Positions 17,035 through 25,707 of a stretch of DNA of 64,000 nt are shown here, in pieces; position 1 is the first letter of the stretch; each line of letters begins with the position of its first letter. The position numbers and the translations under genes are program-made. Source of the stretch: an uncultured Sphingomonadales bacterium (GTDB lineage: Bacteria; Pseudomonadota; Alphaproteobacteria; Sphingomonadales; Sphingomonadaceae); contig CAIJLZ010000007.1 in assembly GCA_903821605.1 (NCBI GenBank), positions 124,001 to 188,000 on the forward strand, in the 5' to 3' direction. A model generated the notes under the pieces. It ran no database searches. It saw nothing but the letters and a program-made list of their open reading frames with translations, and had not been told where the DNA came from.

Positions 17035-17646
17035 TCAACTCAGCGGAATCATCACCAGTTCGGCATAGCCGGGCCGTGCACGCAGCCGATCATACCATGC
17101 GCGGACATGGGGGGTGTCGGGCCGATCTATTGGCAGCGTGAACCACGTATAGGCATAAACCCCCATCGGCACGTCGAACACGCCGAAATCATCGCCTGAC
17201 AGCCATGGTTTCTGGGCCAGCGCTGCGTCGAGAATCCCCATCATCTGCCCTGTCGTCGTCGATGAGCGGGCGATTTTGGCAGGGTCGCGGTCACCTTCGG
17301 CCTTGCGGATGAGGTGGAGAAAGGCGTGGCGCTGGGCATCGGCGAAGCTAAACTGCCAGTCCATCCATTTGTCGCCCTCGGCCCGTGCCCGAGCATCCAA
17401 CGGCCAGAAACCCGCACCCCCATGGCGGGCGGCGAGATAGCGCAGGATCGCGTTCGATTCCCACAATATCAGCCCATCGTCCTCGATCGTCGGGATCAGG
17501 GCGTTGGGATTTTTCGCGAGATAGGCAGCGTCCATGCCAAACTTGCCACCGACGTCGTGGCGGACGAAATCAAGGTCCAGTTCGCGGGCGAACCATGCGA
17601 CTTTCTTCACATTATGCGAATTCAACCGGCCCCAGATCGTCAGCAT
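17035..17646 (-). CDS. Glutathione S-transferase family protein
   Basis: 203 residues with the thioredoxin-like domain (MLTIWGRLNSHNVKKVAWFARELDL, NPNALIPTIEDDG, WESNAILRYLA) and helical domain. SHNVKK replaces the usual Ser-Pro-x-Cys active-site region, as in YfcG-like members. It begins 5 nt after the argJ stop, so it is co-transcribed with bdhA-argJ. The role in that operon is not evident. Confidence 0.85.
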   Translation of the reverse strand: MLTIWGRLNSHNVKKVAWFARELDLDFVRHDVGGKFGMDAAYLAKNPNALIPTIEDDGLILWESNAILRYLAARHGGAGFWPLDARARAEGDKWMDWQFSFADAQRHAFLHLIRKAEGDRDPAKIARSSTTTGQMMGILDAALAQKPWLSGDDFGVFDVPMGVYAYTWFTLPIDRPDTPHVRAWYDRLRARPGYAELVMIPLS

Positions 17647-17651
17647 GGCGT

Positions 17652-18884
17652 TTAGCTCCGATAATCGGCGTTGATGCTGATATAGCCATGGGTGAGGTCG
17701 CAGGTCCACACCGTGGCATGGCCATTGCCAAGGCCGAGATCGACCGCAATGTCGATGTCCTGTCCCTTGAGATGGGCGGCGACCGGGGCTTCATCATAGC
17801 CTTCGACCGCCAGCCCGCCCTCGGCGACGACCGTGGTGCCAAAGCGGATCGAGAGTCTGTCGCGCTCGGCCGGTTCGCCAGCCTTGCCGACGGCCATCAC
17901 GACCCGGCCCCAATTCGCGTCCTCGCCGGCGATGGCGGTTTTGACCAGCGGGCTGTTGGCGATGGAGAGCGCGATGCGGTGCGCGCTCGCATCATCGACC
18001 GCACCTGCGACATCAATGCGGATGAACTTGCTCGCGCCCTCGCCATCCTTGACGACGAGTTGGGCAAGCTGGAGGCAAAGATCGGTCAGCGCCGCCTGAA
18101 AGGCGTCGGCGCCCCTATCATCCATGCGCGCGAGCGGAGCATTGCCCGCCGTACCCGTCGCAAAGGCCAGCACCGTGTCCGAGGTTGAGGTGTCGCTGTC
18201 GACCGTGATGCAGGAGAAGCTCTTGCTGTTCGCGGCGGACAGCATTTGCTGGAGCAGCGCGGGTTCAACCGCCGCATCGGTGAAGACATAGCCAAGCATC
18301 GTCGCCATGTCGGGCGCGATCATGCCCGAGCCTTTGATGATGCCGACGAGGTTGACGGTCTGATCGCCGATCACGGCCTTGGTCACCGCCGCCTTGGCGA
18401 AGGTGTCGGTGGTCATGATCGTCTCAGCCGCCGCTTCCCAACCACAGGCTTCGGCCGCTAGCGCATTGTCGATCCCGGCCATCGCCTTGTCGATGGGCAG
18501 CGGTACGCCGATCACGCCCGTGGACGACACGAAAATTTGCGCTGTCGGGCAGCCCAGTTCCTGCGCGATGCGGCCGGTGATGGCCTCGACCGCCGCGCGG
18601 CCGCGATGGCCGGTGAAGGCGTTGGAGTTGCCCGCATTGACGATCAGCGCGCGCGCCTTGCCCTGTCCGGCGACCAATGCCGAACGGCACCATTCCACCT
18701 CGGGTGAGGGGCATTTGCTGGTTGTCGTAACGCCCGCCGCGCTGGTCCCGTCCGCCAGCGTGACGAAGGTCAGATCGCAGCGGTCCCAGTTTTTATAGCG
18801 GGCGCGGGCGACGCGCAGCGTCACGCCCGCAATCATGGGCAGGTCGGGAAAAGCAGCAGGGGCCAGCGGCGAGCGTTCGGACAT
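17652..18884 (-). CDS. argJ: Bifunctional glutamate N-acetyltransferase/amino-acid acetyltransferase
   Basis: 410-residue OAT-family enzyme that moves acetyl from N-acetylornithine to glutamate in the cyclic arginine pathway. It self-cleaves; the conserved KGSGMIAPDMATMLGYVFTDA contains the nucleophilic Thr of MATML. VNAGNSNAFTG is another signature. It lies 33 nt after the 3-hydroxybutyrate dehydrogenase and 5 nt before a GST gene, apparently one operon. Confidence 0.95.
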   Translation of the reverse strand: MSERSPLAPAAFPDLPMIAGVTLRVARARYKNWDRCDLTFVTLADGTSAAGVTTTSKCPSPEVEWCRSALVAGQGKARALIVNAGNSNAFTGHRGRAAVEAITGRIAQELGCPTAQIFVSSTGVIGVPLPIDKAMAGIDNALAAEACGWEAAAETIMTTDTFAKAAVTKAVIGDQTVNLVGIIKGSGMIAPDMATMLGYVFTDAAVEPALLQQMLSAANSKSFSCITVDSDTSTSDTVLAFATGTAGNAPLARMDDRGADAFQAALTDLCLQLAQLVVKDGEGASKFIRIDVAGAVDDASAHRIALSIANSPLVKTAIAGEDANWGRVVMAVGKAGEPAERDRLSIRFGTTVVAEGGLAVEGYDEAPVAAHLKGQDIDIAVDLGLGNGHATVWTCDLTHGYISINADYRS

Positions 18885-18917
18885 GGTCGATCTTTCAGGT
18901 CGGTATTCGGTTGTCGT

Positions 18918-19703
18918 TTACTGGGCGGTCCAGCCGCCATCGACGGAATAATTCGCCCCCGTAATCGACTTGGCCTCGTCGCGGCAGAGGAAAAGTGCAA
19001 GCGCGGCGATTTCTTCCGGCATCGCCATCGAGCGCTGCGGGCTGGAGGCGAGCAGCACGTCGTTGAGCACCTGTTCGCGCGTCATGTTGCGGGTCTTCAT
19101 CGTGTCGGGGATCTGTTTTTCGACCAAAGGGGTCCAGACATAGCCCGGCGAGATGCAGTTGACGGTGATGCCGTCACGCGCCGTTTCGAGTGCCACCGTC
19201 TTGGTCAGGCCGGTCAACCCGTGCTTGGCCGAGACATAGGCCGATTTATTGGGGCTGGCGGTCAGGCTATGGGCCGAGGCGGTGGAAATGATCCGGCCCC
19301 AACCCTTGGCGCGCATCTGTGGCACGACGCCCCGGATGAGGAGGAACGGGGCGGTGAGCATGATCGCGATGATCTGATCCCATTTCTCGACTGGAAATTC
19401 ATCGACCGGGCAGACATGCTGAACGCCTGCATTGTTGATCAGAATATCGACACTGCCCAGTTCGCGCGCGGCATCGTCGAGCATCTGCTGCACGCCCGCC
19501 GGATGGGCGAGATCGGCACTGGTGAAGGCGGCGGTCGTGCCGCTCAAGGCCCGGAGTTCCGCCAGTTGAGCGTCGATTTCCGCCGGGTCGCCAAAGCCGT
19601 TGATCATGACGGCGGCACCATTGCGGGCGAGTTCGGTCGCATAGGCCGCGCCGATGCCAGAGGTGGAACCCGTGATCAGCGCTGTCTTGCCCTTGAGAAA
19701 CAT
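18918..19703 (-). CDS. bdhA: 3-hydroxybutyrate dehydrogenase (SDR family)
   Basis: 261 residues. NAD-dependent oxidation of D-3-hydroxybutyrate, the PHB breakdown product, to acetoacetate. Rossmann motif TGSTSGIGAAYA (11-22), NNAGVQHVCPVDEFP, catalytic Ser in TASAH and YVSAKHG (Tyr-x3-Lys). The HVCPVDEFP and the C-terminal YSVDGGWTAQ are typical of this SDR subfamily. A TGCA-rich motif 42 nt upstream is nearly identical to one upstream of phaZ. Confidence 0.9.
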   Translation of the reverse strand: MFLKGKTALITGSTSGIGAAYATELARNGAAVMINGFGDPAEIDAQLAELRALSGTTAAFTSADLAHPAGVQQMLDDAARELGSVDILINNAGVQHVCPVDEFPVEKWDQIIAIMLTAPFLLIRGVVPQMRAKGWGRIISTASAHSLTASPNKSAYVSAKHGLTGLTKTVALETARDGITVNCISPGYVWTPLVEKQIPDTMKTRNMTREQVLNDVLLASSPQRSMAMPEEIAALALFLCRDEAKSITGANYSVDGGWTAQ

Positions 19704-20018
19704 GAACCCGTTCCTTTTCTACTTGCGCCGGAATCGCGCGATTTACGTTGCAGTGCACTATGGCCGGTGGCGCGCCTGTTCGGCAAGGGGCTTGGACCTG
19801 CCGTGTCCCGCCGAATCTGCCATTGGTGCGACAGGGGACGCCTCATCAAGAGGGTGCGCGATAATGGATCAAGAATCCTCTCGCCCAGTTGATGAATTTG
19901 GGATAGGATGATTCGCTGTCCAAGTGTTTTCAGCTCAGGTCAGCGGGAAGAATGCGGCTAGCTCGACGCAGTTTTCTTTTAAACGATGATTCGGGCGACC
20001 TGGAAAGATTTGACTAGC
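19704..20018. other. Divergent region bdhA/cold-shock gene
   Basis: 315 nt without a convincing ORF. It holds the bdhA upstream motif and, further on, probably the promoter and a long 5' leader of the cold-shock gene (TTTTCTTTTAAACG near 19970), though no clear ribosome site precedes the cold-shock ATG. Confidence 0.5.
19746..19757. promoter_or_regulatory. Putative PHB-regulator site upstream of bdhA
   Basis: CGTTGCAGTGCA, 42 nt before the bdhA start. It matches the 12-mer CGTTGCAATGCA upstream of phaZ (47328-47339) at 11 of 12 positions, in the same orientation. TGC/GCA dyads are known targets of PhaR, the PHB-responsive repressor of Paracoccus and Rhodobacter. The PhaR assignment is inference. 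Confidence 0.5.
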
Positions 20019-20849
20019 ATGGGTTTTGATAGAGGGCGGCGCGGTCAGCGCGGGGGCCGTGATCGGCGCGATGATTTCGGTGGCGAAAGTTTCGACCCGT
20101 TTGGCGGCAGTGGATTCGGTGATCGCGGCGGCTTCGGCGGCGGCTTTGCGGATCGCGGTGGTTTCAACAATGATCGTGGCGGCGGTGGCGGCTTTGGTGC
20201 CGGTCGCGGCGCGGGCGGCGGCGCAGGCGCTGGTGGCGGCGGCTTCGGCGGCGGTCGTGGCGGCTTTGGCGGCGGTCGTGGCGGCGGCGGTGCCGGTGGC
20301 GGCATGCCCCCGCAGGTGATCGGCGAAGGCTCCGGTGTCGTGAAGTTCTTCAATAGCCAGAAGGGCTTCGGCTTCATCGTGCGTGATGATGGTGGCGAGG
20401 ATGTGTTCGTGCACATCAGCGCGGTTGAACAGGCGGGCCTGACCGGTCTGGCTGATGGCCAGCCGCTGCGCTTCACCCTGGTTGATCGCGGCGGCCGCAT
20501 TTCGGCGACCGACCTGCAGATTGACGGCGAACCGATGCCGGTCGAGGAACGCGCACCGCGCGAACCTCGCGAGCAGCGTGAACCGCGTGCGGGTGGTGCT
20601 GGTGGCTTCGAACGTGGCCCGCAGCGTCAGCTGACCGGCGAGCGTGCGTCGGGCACTGTGAAGTTCTTCAACGCCATGAAGGGCTTTGGCTTCATCCAGC
20701 GTGATGATGGCCAGCCTGATGCCTTCGTGCATATTTCGGCCGTCGAACGCGCCGGTCTCGCCTCGCTCAACGAGGGTGACCGTCTTGAATTCGATATCGA
20801 GGTTGATCGTCGCGGCAAGTACGCGGCAGTGAACCTGAATCAGGCCTGA
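20019..20849 (+). CDS. Double cold-shock-domain protein with Gly/Arg-rich N-terminus
   Basis: 276 residues. Residues 1-98 are an RGG/FGG-rich disordered region (repeats such as DRGGFGGG and GGGRGGFGGGRGG). CSD1 (about 105-169) has RNP1 KGFGFI and RNP2 VFVHI; CSD2 (about 210-276) has KGFGFI and AFVHI. An Arg/Glu/Pro linker (APREPREQREPR) joins them. Cold-shock domains bind single-stranded RNA; the RGG region may add RNA binding or drive condensation. Start MGFDRGRR is chosen because the ORF extension from 19986 is not family-like. A strong terminator follows. Confidence 0.88.
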   Translation: MGFDRGRRGQRGGRDRRDDFGGESFDPFGGSGFGDRGGFGGGFADRGGFNNDRGGGGGFGAGRGAGGGAGAGGGGFGGGRGGFGGGRGGGGAGGGMPPQVIGEGSGVVKFFNSQKGFGFIVRDDGGEDVFVHISAVEQAGLTGLADGQPLRFTLVDRGGRISATDLQIDGEPMPVEERAPREPREQREPRAGGAGGFERGPQRQLTGERASGTVKFFNAMKGFGFIQRDDGQPDAFVHISAVERAGLASLNEGDRLEFDIEVDRRGKYAAVNLNQA

Positions 20850-20872
20850 TCTTTTAAAGATCGAAACGAAAT

Positions 20873-20906
20873 GGGGCGCGTCCGGCATGCCGGCGCGCCC
20901 TTTTTT
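20873..20906 (+). terminator. Strong Rho-independent terminator of the cold-shock gene
   Basis: GGGCGCG (20874-20880) pairs with CGCGCCC (20894-20900); an inner CCGGCATGCCGG extends the stem. Six T residues follow (20901-20906). Confidence 0.92.
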
Positions 20907-20968
20907 GTGACCATTTTATATGGACCGCCACCGACCGGGCGGGGGCCGGTCGGATGCTTGGCTGTGCC

Positions 20969-21379
20969 CTAAATCTGGCCGGCGAGGCGCATGCTATGCA
21001 GGGCGCGTTCGGTCAGGATCACATGATCCACCATCTTTAATCCCAAGGCGCGACAGCCCTGCGCCAATTGACGGGTCAGCGCGATGTCGGCGCGACTGGG
21101 CTGCGGATCGCCACTTGGGTGATTATGGGCAAGGGCAAGCCCCGTCGCACCGATCATCAGCGCGTATCGCAGCACATCGGTGGTGCTGAGCGCGACGGTT
21201 TGTTCCAAGCCGTCGCTGAGTTCCCATGCGACCAGCACCTCCTGTGTGGCGCCCAAAAAGAAGACGCGCGCCTGTTCTTGGCTTGCCTCTTGCAATTGAC
21301 GCAGGCCGGTCCACCAGATGTGGGCATCATCGGGAGACACGCGCCCGACGAGGGTTGATTTATACGCTACATTACTCAT
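20969..21379 (-). CDS. RadC-like JAB/MPN domain protein (short form)
   Basis: 136 residues, only the JAB metalloprotease-like domain of the RadC/UPF0758 family. The zinc motif ALAHNHPSGDPQPSRADIALT is complete, with an upstream conserved Glu region. The helix-hairpin-helix N-terminus of full RadC proteins is absent. Such short forms are often found on mobile DNA or near phage genes, but none are visible here. The function is unknown; a role in repair is not proven for the family. Confidence 0.85.
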   Translation of the reverse strand: MSNVAYKSTLVGRVSPDDAHIWWTGLRQLQEASQEQARVFFLGATQEVLVAWELSDGLEQTVALSTTDVLRYALMIGATGLALAHNHPSGDPQPSRADIALTRQLAQGCRALGLKMVDHVILTERALHSMRLAGQI

Positions 21380-21805
21380 GGCTCTGGATCATCCCATGGA
21401 CATGATCATGCGCAAGTTTCGCCTGATCCATTTCGGATCGGAATGAAGAAGACTTGCACCGGATCGGTGCAGATCGATCACAGAAATTTCGCTTTCCCTT
21501 AATGGTCGATGGCCGAGCGCAAGCTTGCGTCTTAGGGGTCAGCGGGATTTTTTCGGCCATCATGTAATTCATGATAGGCATGCTATGAATCCGACAAAAA
21601 ATTGTCTGAGTAATACGCCGCGCAACTCGTAACCTTGATTCATATTCTTTTACATAAATAAAAAATAAAATATCCGGATCGCGCATTGTCATCGGAAAAG
21701 CGAAACAATACGGTTGATATAGAATAAATATATGAAGCCGTTATGGGTTTATTTTTTCTCATTTCGGTTTTATGAGTCCCCTATGGGGCAAGCGAGGCGT
21801 TCATC
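21380..21805. other. AT-rich noncoding region with a cluster of palindromes
   Basis: 426 nt between the RadC-like and AraC genes. Dyads: GATCC-ATTTC-GGATC (21427-21441), TGCACCG-GAT-CGGTGCA (21456-21472), CGCAAGCTTGCG (21519-21530), ATCATG-TAATT-CATGAT (21559-21575) and a nearby ATAGGCATGCTAT. The part after about 21640 is clearly richer in A and T than the surroundings. A minus-strand 106-codon ORF here does not look coding. It is probably the control region of the AraC gene, possibly of foreign origin. Confidence 0.55.
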
Positions 21806-22807
21806 ATGAAACATGGTGAAATAGGGGAATTTCGGGCGGCTAGCTGCGCCGTGATGGGCCAGTTGACTGGATCTTGTCACGCGACCTTCGATCCGGACAT
21901 TCTCTACAGCCGCATTTCGTCTGGTCTGGGCGGCTTGCTCAGTCTGGATATTACCCCTGATGACGAGTTTTGGCATGTCGGGGCCCATGTCATGGTGGGG
22001 GATGTGTCGATCGGCATTGGCGGCCAGTCACCGATTTCGGGCCATTCCCGGGCGCGGGACGATTATGGCATCATCCTGCCGCTCCAGGGCCAAATTCGCT
22101 ATATGGTAGGCCGCAGTGAGCATGTGGTTCGACCGGAAGGCAATCTGTACTGCGTGCATCGCGAAGAGTCGCTTTGGGAGGCGCGGCGTCTCACATCGAT
22201 GACGATCCGGCTGGATAGCGCCCGGCTTCGTGCGACGCATGCGGCGATGCTGGGTCGGCCGGGTGTCGAATTTATCTCGGGCAGCTTCGAAATCGATATG
22301 TCGTCGTCTGTTCAGGCGGCGCGCTACCGGGCGTTGCGTTACGGGATCGCGACGGCGCTGGCGGGACTGGACGACCCGACGCTGATCTCGACGCTACGGC
22401 TTGAAGATCATCTGTTGCGGTCGGCCGCGCTGCTATTCGATGGCACGGCGGCCTATGAGGAAGTCCCCATGGCCCATGATGGTCGTACCCGGGCACATAT
22501 GGCGCGCGACCTGATGGCGTCGGCGCTGAGTCATAAATGGACCCTGACCGAGTTAGAAAGCCTGAGCGGTCTTGGCCGCCGGGCATTGCAACTTCACTTC
22601 CTGCGCGAATTCGGGGTGCCGCCGATGCGTTGGCTGAATGGCTATCGGCTGGAACTGGCGCATGATCTGCTTGCACAGGGGCAGGTCAGTTCCGTGACAG
22701 AGGCGGCCAGTCGGGTGGGAATGGAACATTTGGGTGAGTTCAGCCGTCGTTTCAAATTGCAATATAATTGCCACCCCCGGGATGTGTTGCGCGCTGGCTC
22801 CTATTGA
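21806..22807 (+). CDS. AraC-family transcriptional regulator
   Basis: 333 residues. A C-terminal double helix-turn-helix domain (about 230-328: WTLTELESLSGLGRRALQLHFLREFGVPPMRWLNGYRLELAHDLL and VTEAASRVGMEHLGEFSRRFKLQYNCHP) follows an N-terminal AraC-binding-like beta region (GIILPLQGQIRYMVG). The N-terminal half resembles regulators of the AraC_binding_2 type. The target is unknown; the palindromes upstream suggest self-control. Confidence 0.88.
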   Translation: MKHGEIGEFRAASCAVMGQLTGSCHATFDPDILYSRISSGLGGLLSLDITPDDEFWHVGAHVMVGDVSIGIGGQSPISGHSRARDDYGIILPLQGQIRYMVGRSEHVVRPEGNLYCVHREESLWEARRLTSMTIRLDSARLRATHAAMLGRPGVEFISGSFEIDMSSSVQAARYRALRYGIATALAGLDDPTLISTLRLEDHLLRSAALLFDGTAAYEEVPMAHDGRTRAHMARDLMASALSHKWTLTELESLSGLGRRALQLHFLREFGVPPMRWLNGYRLELAHDLLAQGQVSSVTEAASRVGMEHLGEFSRRFKLQYNCHPRDVLRAGSY

Positions 22808-22829
22808 CGGCGGCAAGCCCAAAACAGAA

Positions 22830-22861
22830 AAACCCCGCCGATCCGAAGACGGGCGGGGTTT
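22830..22861. terminator. Bidirectional terminator between the AraC gene and tRNA-Val
   Basis: AAACCCCGCC (22830-22839) pairs with GGCGGGGTTT (22852-22861). On the minus strand the stem runs into TTTTTCTGTTTT, ending the tRNA transcript; on the plus strand it lies 23 nt after the AraC stop. Confidence 0.85.
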
Positions 22862-22865
22862 GTCA

Positions 22866-22940
22866 TGGTGGGCGTGGCAAGGATTGAACTTGCGACCCCT
22901 GCGATGTCAACACAGTGCTCTACCACTGAGCTACACGCCC
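22866..22940 (-). tRNA. tRNA-Val (anticodon GAC)
   Basis: Cloverleaf read on the minus strand: acceptor GGGCGTG/CACGCCC, D-stem GCTC/GAGC, anticodon stem CTGTG/CGCAG with loop TTGACAT (anticodon GAC), T-stem GCAAG/CTTGC with TTCAATC, discriminator A and an encoded CCA end. It reads GUC and GUU codons. A terminator follows directly. Confidence 0.95.
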
Positions 22941-23000
22941 ACTGTGCGAGCGTCCTTAACGATGAGTCGGCAGACTGGCAAGAGACGTTTGCCGAATTTC

Positions 23001-23378
23001 TCAGAACTGGCCGCTCAGCGTGCCGTGCGCGAACATCTTGTCCACCTCCAACACCAGATCGCGCAGGTGGAATGGCTTGGACAGGATTTTTGCATCGGGC
23101 CGGCGGCTGCCGCCACGGAGCGCGACGGCAGAAAAGCCGGTGATGAACATCACGCGCAGATCGGGCACGATGCTACCGGCTTGCTGGGCGAGTTCGATCC
23201 CGTCCATCCCCGGCATGACGATGTCGGTCAGCAGCAGATCATAATCCGCCTGTTCGAGCAGGCCAACCGCATCCAGACCGGATTCGACCGCATCGACTTC
23301 ATATCCCGCGCGCTCAAGCGCCCGCGTCAGATGGTCGCGCATCACCCGGTCATCTTCTGCCAGCAATATCCGGACCAT
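23001..23378 (-). CDS. cpdR: Single-domain response regulator CpdR
   Basis: 125 residues, receiver domain only. Phosphorylation site Asp52 in LLLTDIVMPGMDG, acidic pair in LLAEDD, Thr in FITGFSAVAL, Lys in ILSKPFHLRDLV. The SKPFHLRDLVLEVDKM tail is the CpdR signature. Unphosphorylated CpdR primes the ClpXP protease to degrade cell-cycle proteins in Caulobacter. Start MVRILLAEDD follows GGAAAGAG; a longer in-frame ORF lacks family similarity. Confidence 0.92.
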   Translation of the reverse strand: MVRILLAEDDRVMRDHLTRALERAGYEVDAVESGLDAVGLLEQADYDLLLTDIVMPGMDGIELAQQAGSIVPDLRVMFITGFSAVALRGGSRRPDAKILSKPFHLRDLVLEVDKMFAHGTLSGQF

Positions 23379-23564
23379 GTGCTCTTTCCATCTGATCACG
23401 CCCAACGCATCATATATCACATGGCGCCGGGCGACGACACGCATCACGCGGTCGCGACCTCTGCCGATTTACGGCGGTGCACCCATCCCGCCAAGGCATA
23501 ATCTGCATCCCGCCGCGGGAAAGTACTTCACCAAGTTGGTGCCGCCCGCTAGGTTCCAAACACG

Positions 23565-24533
23565 ATGGCCAATATCCACCCGCAACAGTCTGCATTGTCG
23601 CCGCGTTCGCCGGTCGCTGCGGATGGCGGGTTGCAGCATCGCCATTTCGTGCCGTTGAGCCTGTGGGATGGGGCGGTGGTGCTCCTCATCAATCTATTAT
23701 GGGGCCTCAATCTGGTGGCGATCAAGATGGCCACCCATTTGGTGGGGCCGCTGACGTCCAGCCTGTTGCGGCAGATCATCGTGATGCTCGTTTGTATCGG
23801 GGCGCTGCGGATCATGCCGGGCCGGATGCGCACCCTGCTTACCCTAGGCGTGCTGACGGGGGGGGTGTTTTATATTGCCTTGAGCTATTCGCTGGCGCTG
23901 GCGGAAAATGTCGCCTCGCTCGCGATTGCAAGCCAGTTGGGGGCACCGATCTCGATCTTGCTGGGTGTTTTCGTATTGAAGGAACATGTCGGGCGCTGGC
24001 GTATCGCGGGCATTGCTTTGGCCTTTATCGGGGTGGCGGTGCTGGTCTTTCATCCCGGCGGCGCAGGCGACATGGATGCGATTGGCCTGACGGTGATCAG
24101 TAGCAGCATCTGGGCCGTCGGCTCGCTGTTGCAGCGCAACCTCTCGGGCGTCCCGGTGTTGACCATCTATGCCTGGATGAGCCTGATCGGCACGTTGGTG
24201 CTGCTCCCGGTCACGATCTGGCAGGAAAGCGACCTGTTGATGCGCTTGCCCGATTTGCCGCTGCGTCATTTTGGCTGGGTTGTCTTTTCGGCGCTCGGTT
24301 CGACCCTGATCGGCCAAGGGGGCATGTCGTGGCTGTTGCAACGTCATCCGCTCAGCACTGTTGCGCCCTTGACCTTGCTCTCCCCGATTGTGGCGGTGAC
24401 ATCAAGTACCATGTATTTTGGTACCGCGCTTTCAACCCAGATGATCGTCGGCGGCATGATTGCGCTTGTCGGGGTGGCGATTGTCACGATCCGCAGCGCA
24501 TGGTGGCGTGACCAAAGTGGACGGACCCGGTGA
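23565..24533 (+). CDS. EamA (DMT) family membrane transporter
   Basis: 322 residues with two tandem EamA repeats and about ten membrane segments (LWDGAVVLLINLLWGLNLVAIK starts the first, DAIGLTVISSSIWAVGSLLQRN the second). The family exports amino acids, metabolites or nucleotide sugars; the substrate cannot be read. A 30-residue hydrophilic N-terminus precedes the first helix. Its stop shares a base with the next gene, so the two are an operon. Confidence 0.88.
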   Translation: MANIHPQQSALSPRSPVAADGGLQHRHFVPLSLWDGAVVLLINLLWGLNLVAIKMATHLVGPLTSSLLRQIIVMLVCIGALRIMPGRMRTLLTLGVLTGGVFYIALSYSLALAENVASLAIASQLGAPISILLGVFVLKEHVGRWRIAGIALAFIGVAVLVFHPGGAGDMDAIGLTVISSSIWAVGSLLQRNLSGVPVLTIYAWMSLIGTLVLLPVTIWQESDLLMRLPDLPLRHFGWVVFSALGSTLIGQGGMSWLLQRHPLSTVAPLTLLSPIVAVTSSTMYFGTALSTQMIVGGMIALVGVAIVTIRSAWWRDQSGRTR

Positions 24534-25243
24534 TGAAACACATATGTGACCTGCCCGGCTTGATCGACTGGCCTTCGCCCAATTTCGACGACCGCAAGTC
24601 GCGGGTCTCGATGTTGGTGCTGCATTATACCGGGATGGAGGATGGCCCGGCGGCGATCCAGCGGTTGGCAGACCCGGAAGCGAAAGTGTCCGCTCATTAT
24701 GTCGTTGAAGAGGACGGCCGCATCATCCGCATGGTGCCCGAAGATAAGCGGGCATGGCATGCCGGCCGGTCTTGGTGGCGCGGGGTGGAGGATATTAATT
24801 CGGCCAGTATCGGCATCGAGGTCGTCAATCCGGGCCATGAATTCGGTTATCGGCCATTTCCGGAGGCGCAAGTCGATGCGTTGATCCCGCTAATTGCCGA
24901 TATTGTCCGTCGCCATGGGCTGACACGCGGCAATGTCGTGGGCCATTCCGATGTCGCGCCCATGCGTAAGCAGGATCCGGGCGAGCTGTTTCCATGGCAC
25001 CGGCTGGCGCGGTTGCGGCTGGCCCTACCGCGCCCGACGCGCAATTTGATGGACCCCTATTGGTCGGACGGCGGCTTCCTGCTGGCGCTTGAACGCTTCG
25101 GCTATGATGTCACCGATCGCGCGGCGGCCGTGCGCGCGTTTCAGCGGCGTTTCCGGCCTGAGTTGATCGACGGCATCATCGACGGCGAGTGTCGGGCGAT
25201 CTTGCTCGCGCTGCTGCTCCCCCGCCCGCAGGGTGATAGCTGA
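24533..25243 (+). CDS. N-acetylmuramoyl-L-alanine amidase (AmiD/AmpD type)
   Basis: 236 residues. Amidase_2 domain: zinc ligands His in VLHYTGM and in VGHSDVAP, with the final Lys/Asp in RKQDPGELFPW; SAHYVVEEDG is conserved. A C-terminal helical segment (about 175-230) looks like a peptidoglycan-binding domain, as in AmiD. No signal peptide is obvious, so it may act on cytosolic anhydromuropeptides in wall recycling. Start ATG 24533 (or GTG 24530) overlaps the EamA stop. Confidence 0.88.
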   Translation: MKHICDLPGLIDWPSPNFDDRKSRVSMLVLHYTGMEDGPAAIQRLADPEAKVSAHYVVEEDGRIIRMVPEDKRAWHAGRSWWRGVEDINSASIGIEVVNPGHEFGYRPFPEAQVDALIPLIADIVRRHGLTRGNVVGHSDVAPMRKQDPGELFPWHRLARLRLALPRPTRNLMDPYWSDGGFLLALERFGYDVTDRAAAVRAFQRRFRPELIDGIIDGECRAILLALLLPRPQGDS

Positions 25244-25299
25244 CGCCGGCTATATGATCCGACTCGCTTTTCCTAAATGGTCGAGCTAGGGCGAAGGCG

Positions 25300-25680
25300 T
25301 CAGAGGGTTGGGCGACCGCTGCTGACGGTGAGAGCCGTCGGGGGAGGAAAGTCCGGGCTTCACGGAAACACGGTGCCGGGTAACGCCCGGCGGGCCGGGA
25401 AGGAATTCCCGGTTCAGGGAAAGTGCCACAGAAAGCAGACCGCCGTTGCTTCGGCACGGTAAGGGCGAAAGGGTGCGGTAAGAGCGCACCGCGTGACTGG
25501 CAACAGTCGCGGCACGGTAAACCCCACCGGAAGCAAAACCGAATAGGGGCGGCACATGGACCTGGTTCCGGTCCGTCGCCCGGGTTGGTTGCTGGAGGGC
25601 GCGGGCAACCGCGCTCCTAGATGAATGGTCGCACAGGGCGGTTCGCCGCCTGGACAAAACCCGGCTTACAGACCCTCTGA
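25300..25680 (+). ncRNA. rnpB: RNase P RNA, bacterial type A
   Basis: Catalytic RNA for tRNA 5' maturation. The P4 signature GAGGAAAGTCCGGGCT is at about 25344, CACAGAAAGCAGACCGCC and GGTAAGAGCGCACCGCG follow, and the 3' end reads CCGGCTTACAGACCCTCT. P1 forms between TCAGAGGGT (from 25300) and ACCCTCTGA (to 25680). Small ORFs on both strands here are chance. It is convergent with rimM. Confidence 0.96.
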
Positions 25681-25707
25681 CATTTTACTGATGGATGGGC
25701 GCGCGTG

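Noticed and set aside
19935-20888. 317-codon minus-strand ORF with Ala/Thr repeats
   Set aside because: Antisense to the Gly-rich cold-shock gene; the Ala/Thr repeats are just the complement of the Gly codons.
21372-21692. 106-codon minus-strand ORF in the palindrome-rich gap
   Set aside because: No ribosome site, mixed composition and no recognisable domain; it also overlaps the start of the RadC-like gene.
22734-23501. 255-codon plus-strand ORF
   Set aside because: It runs across the AraC 3' end, the tRNA and antisense to cpdR; all three real features explain the sequence.
25286-25657. 123-codon minus-strand ORF and smaller ones within rnpB
   Set aside because: They overlap the RNase P RNA, whose signatures and P1 helix explain the sequence.
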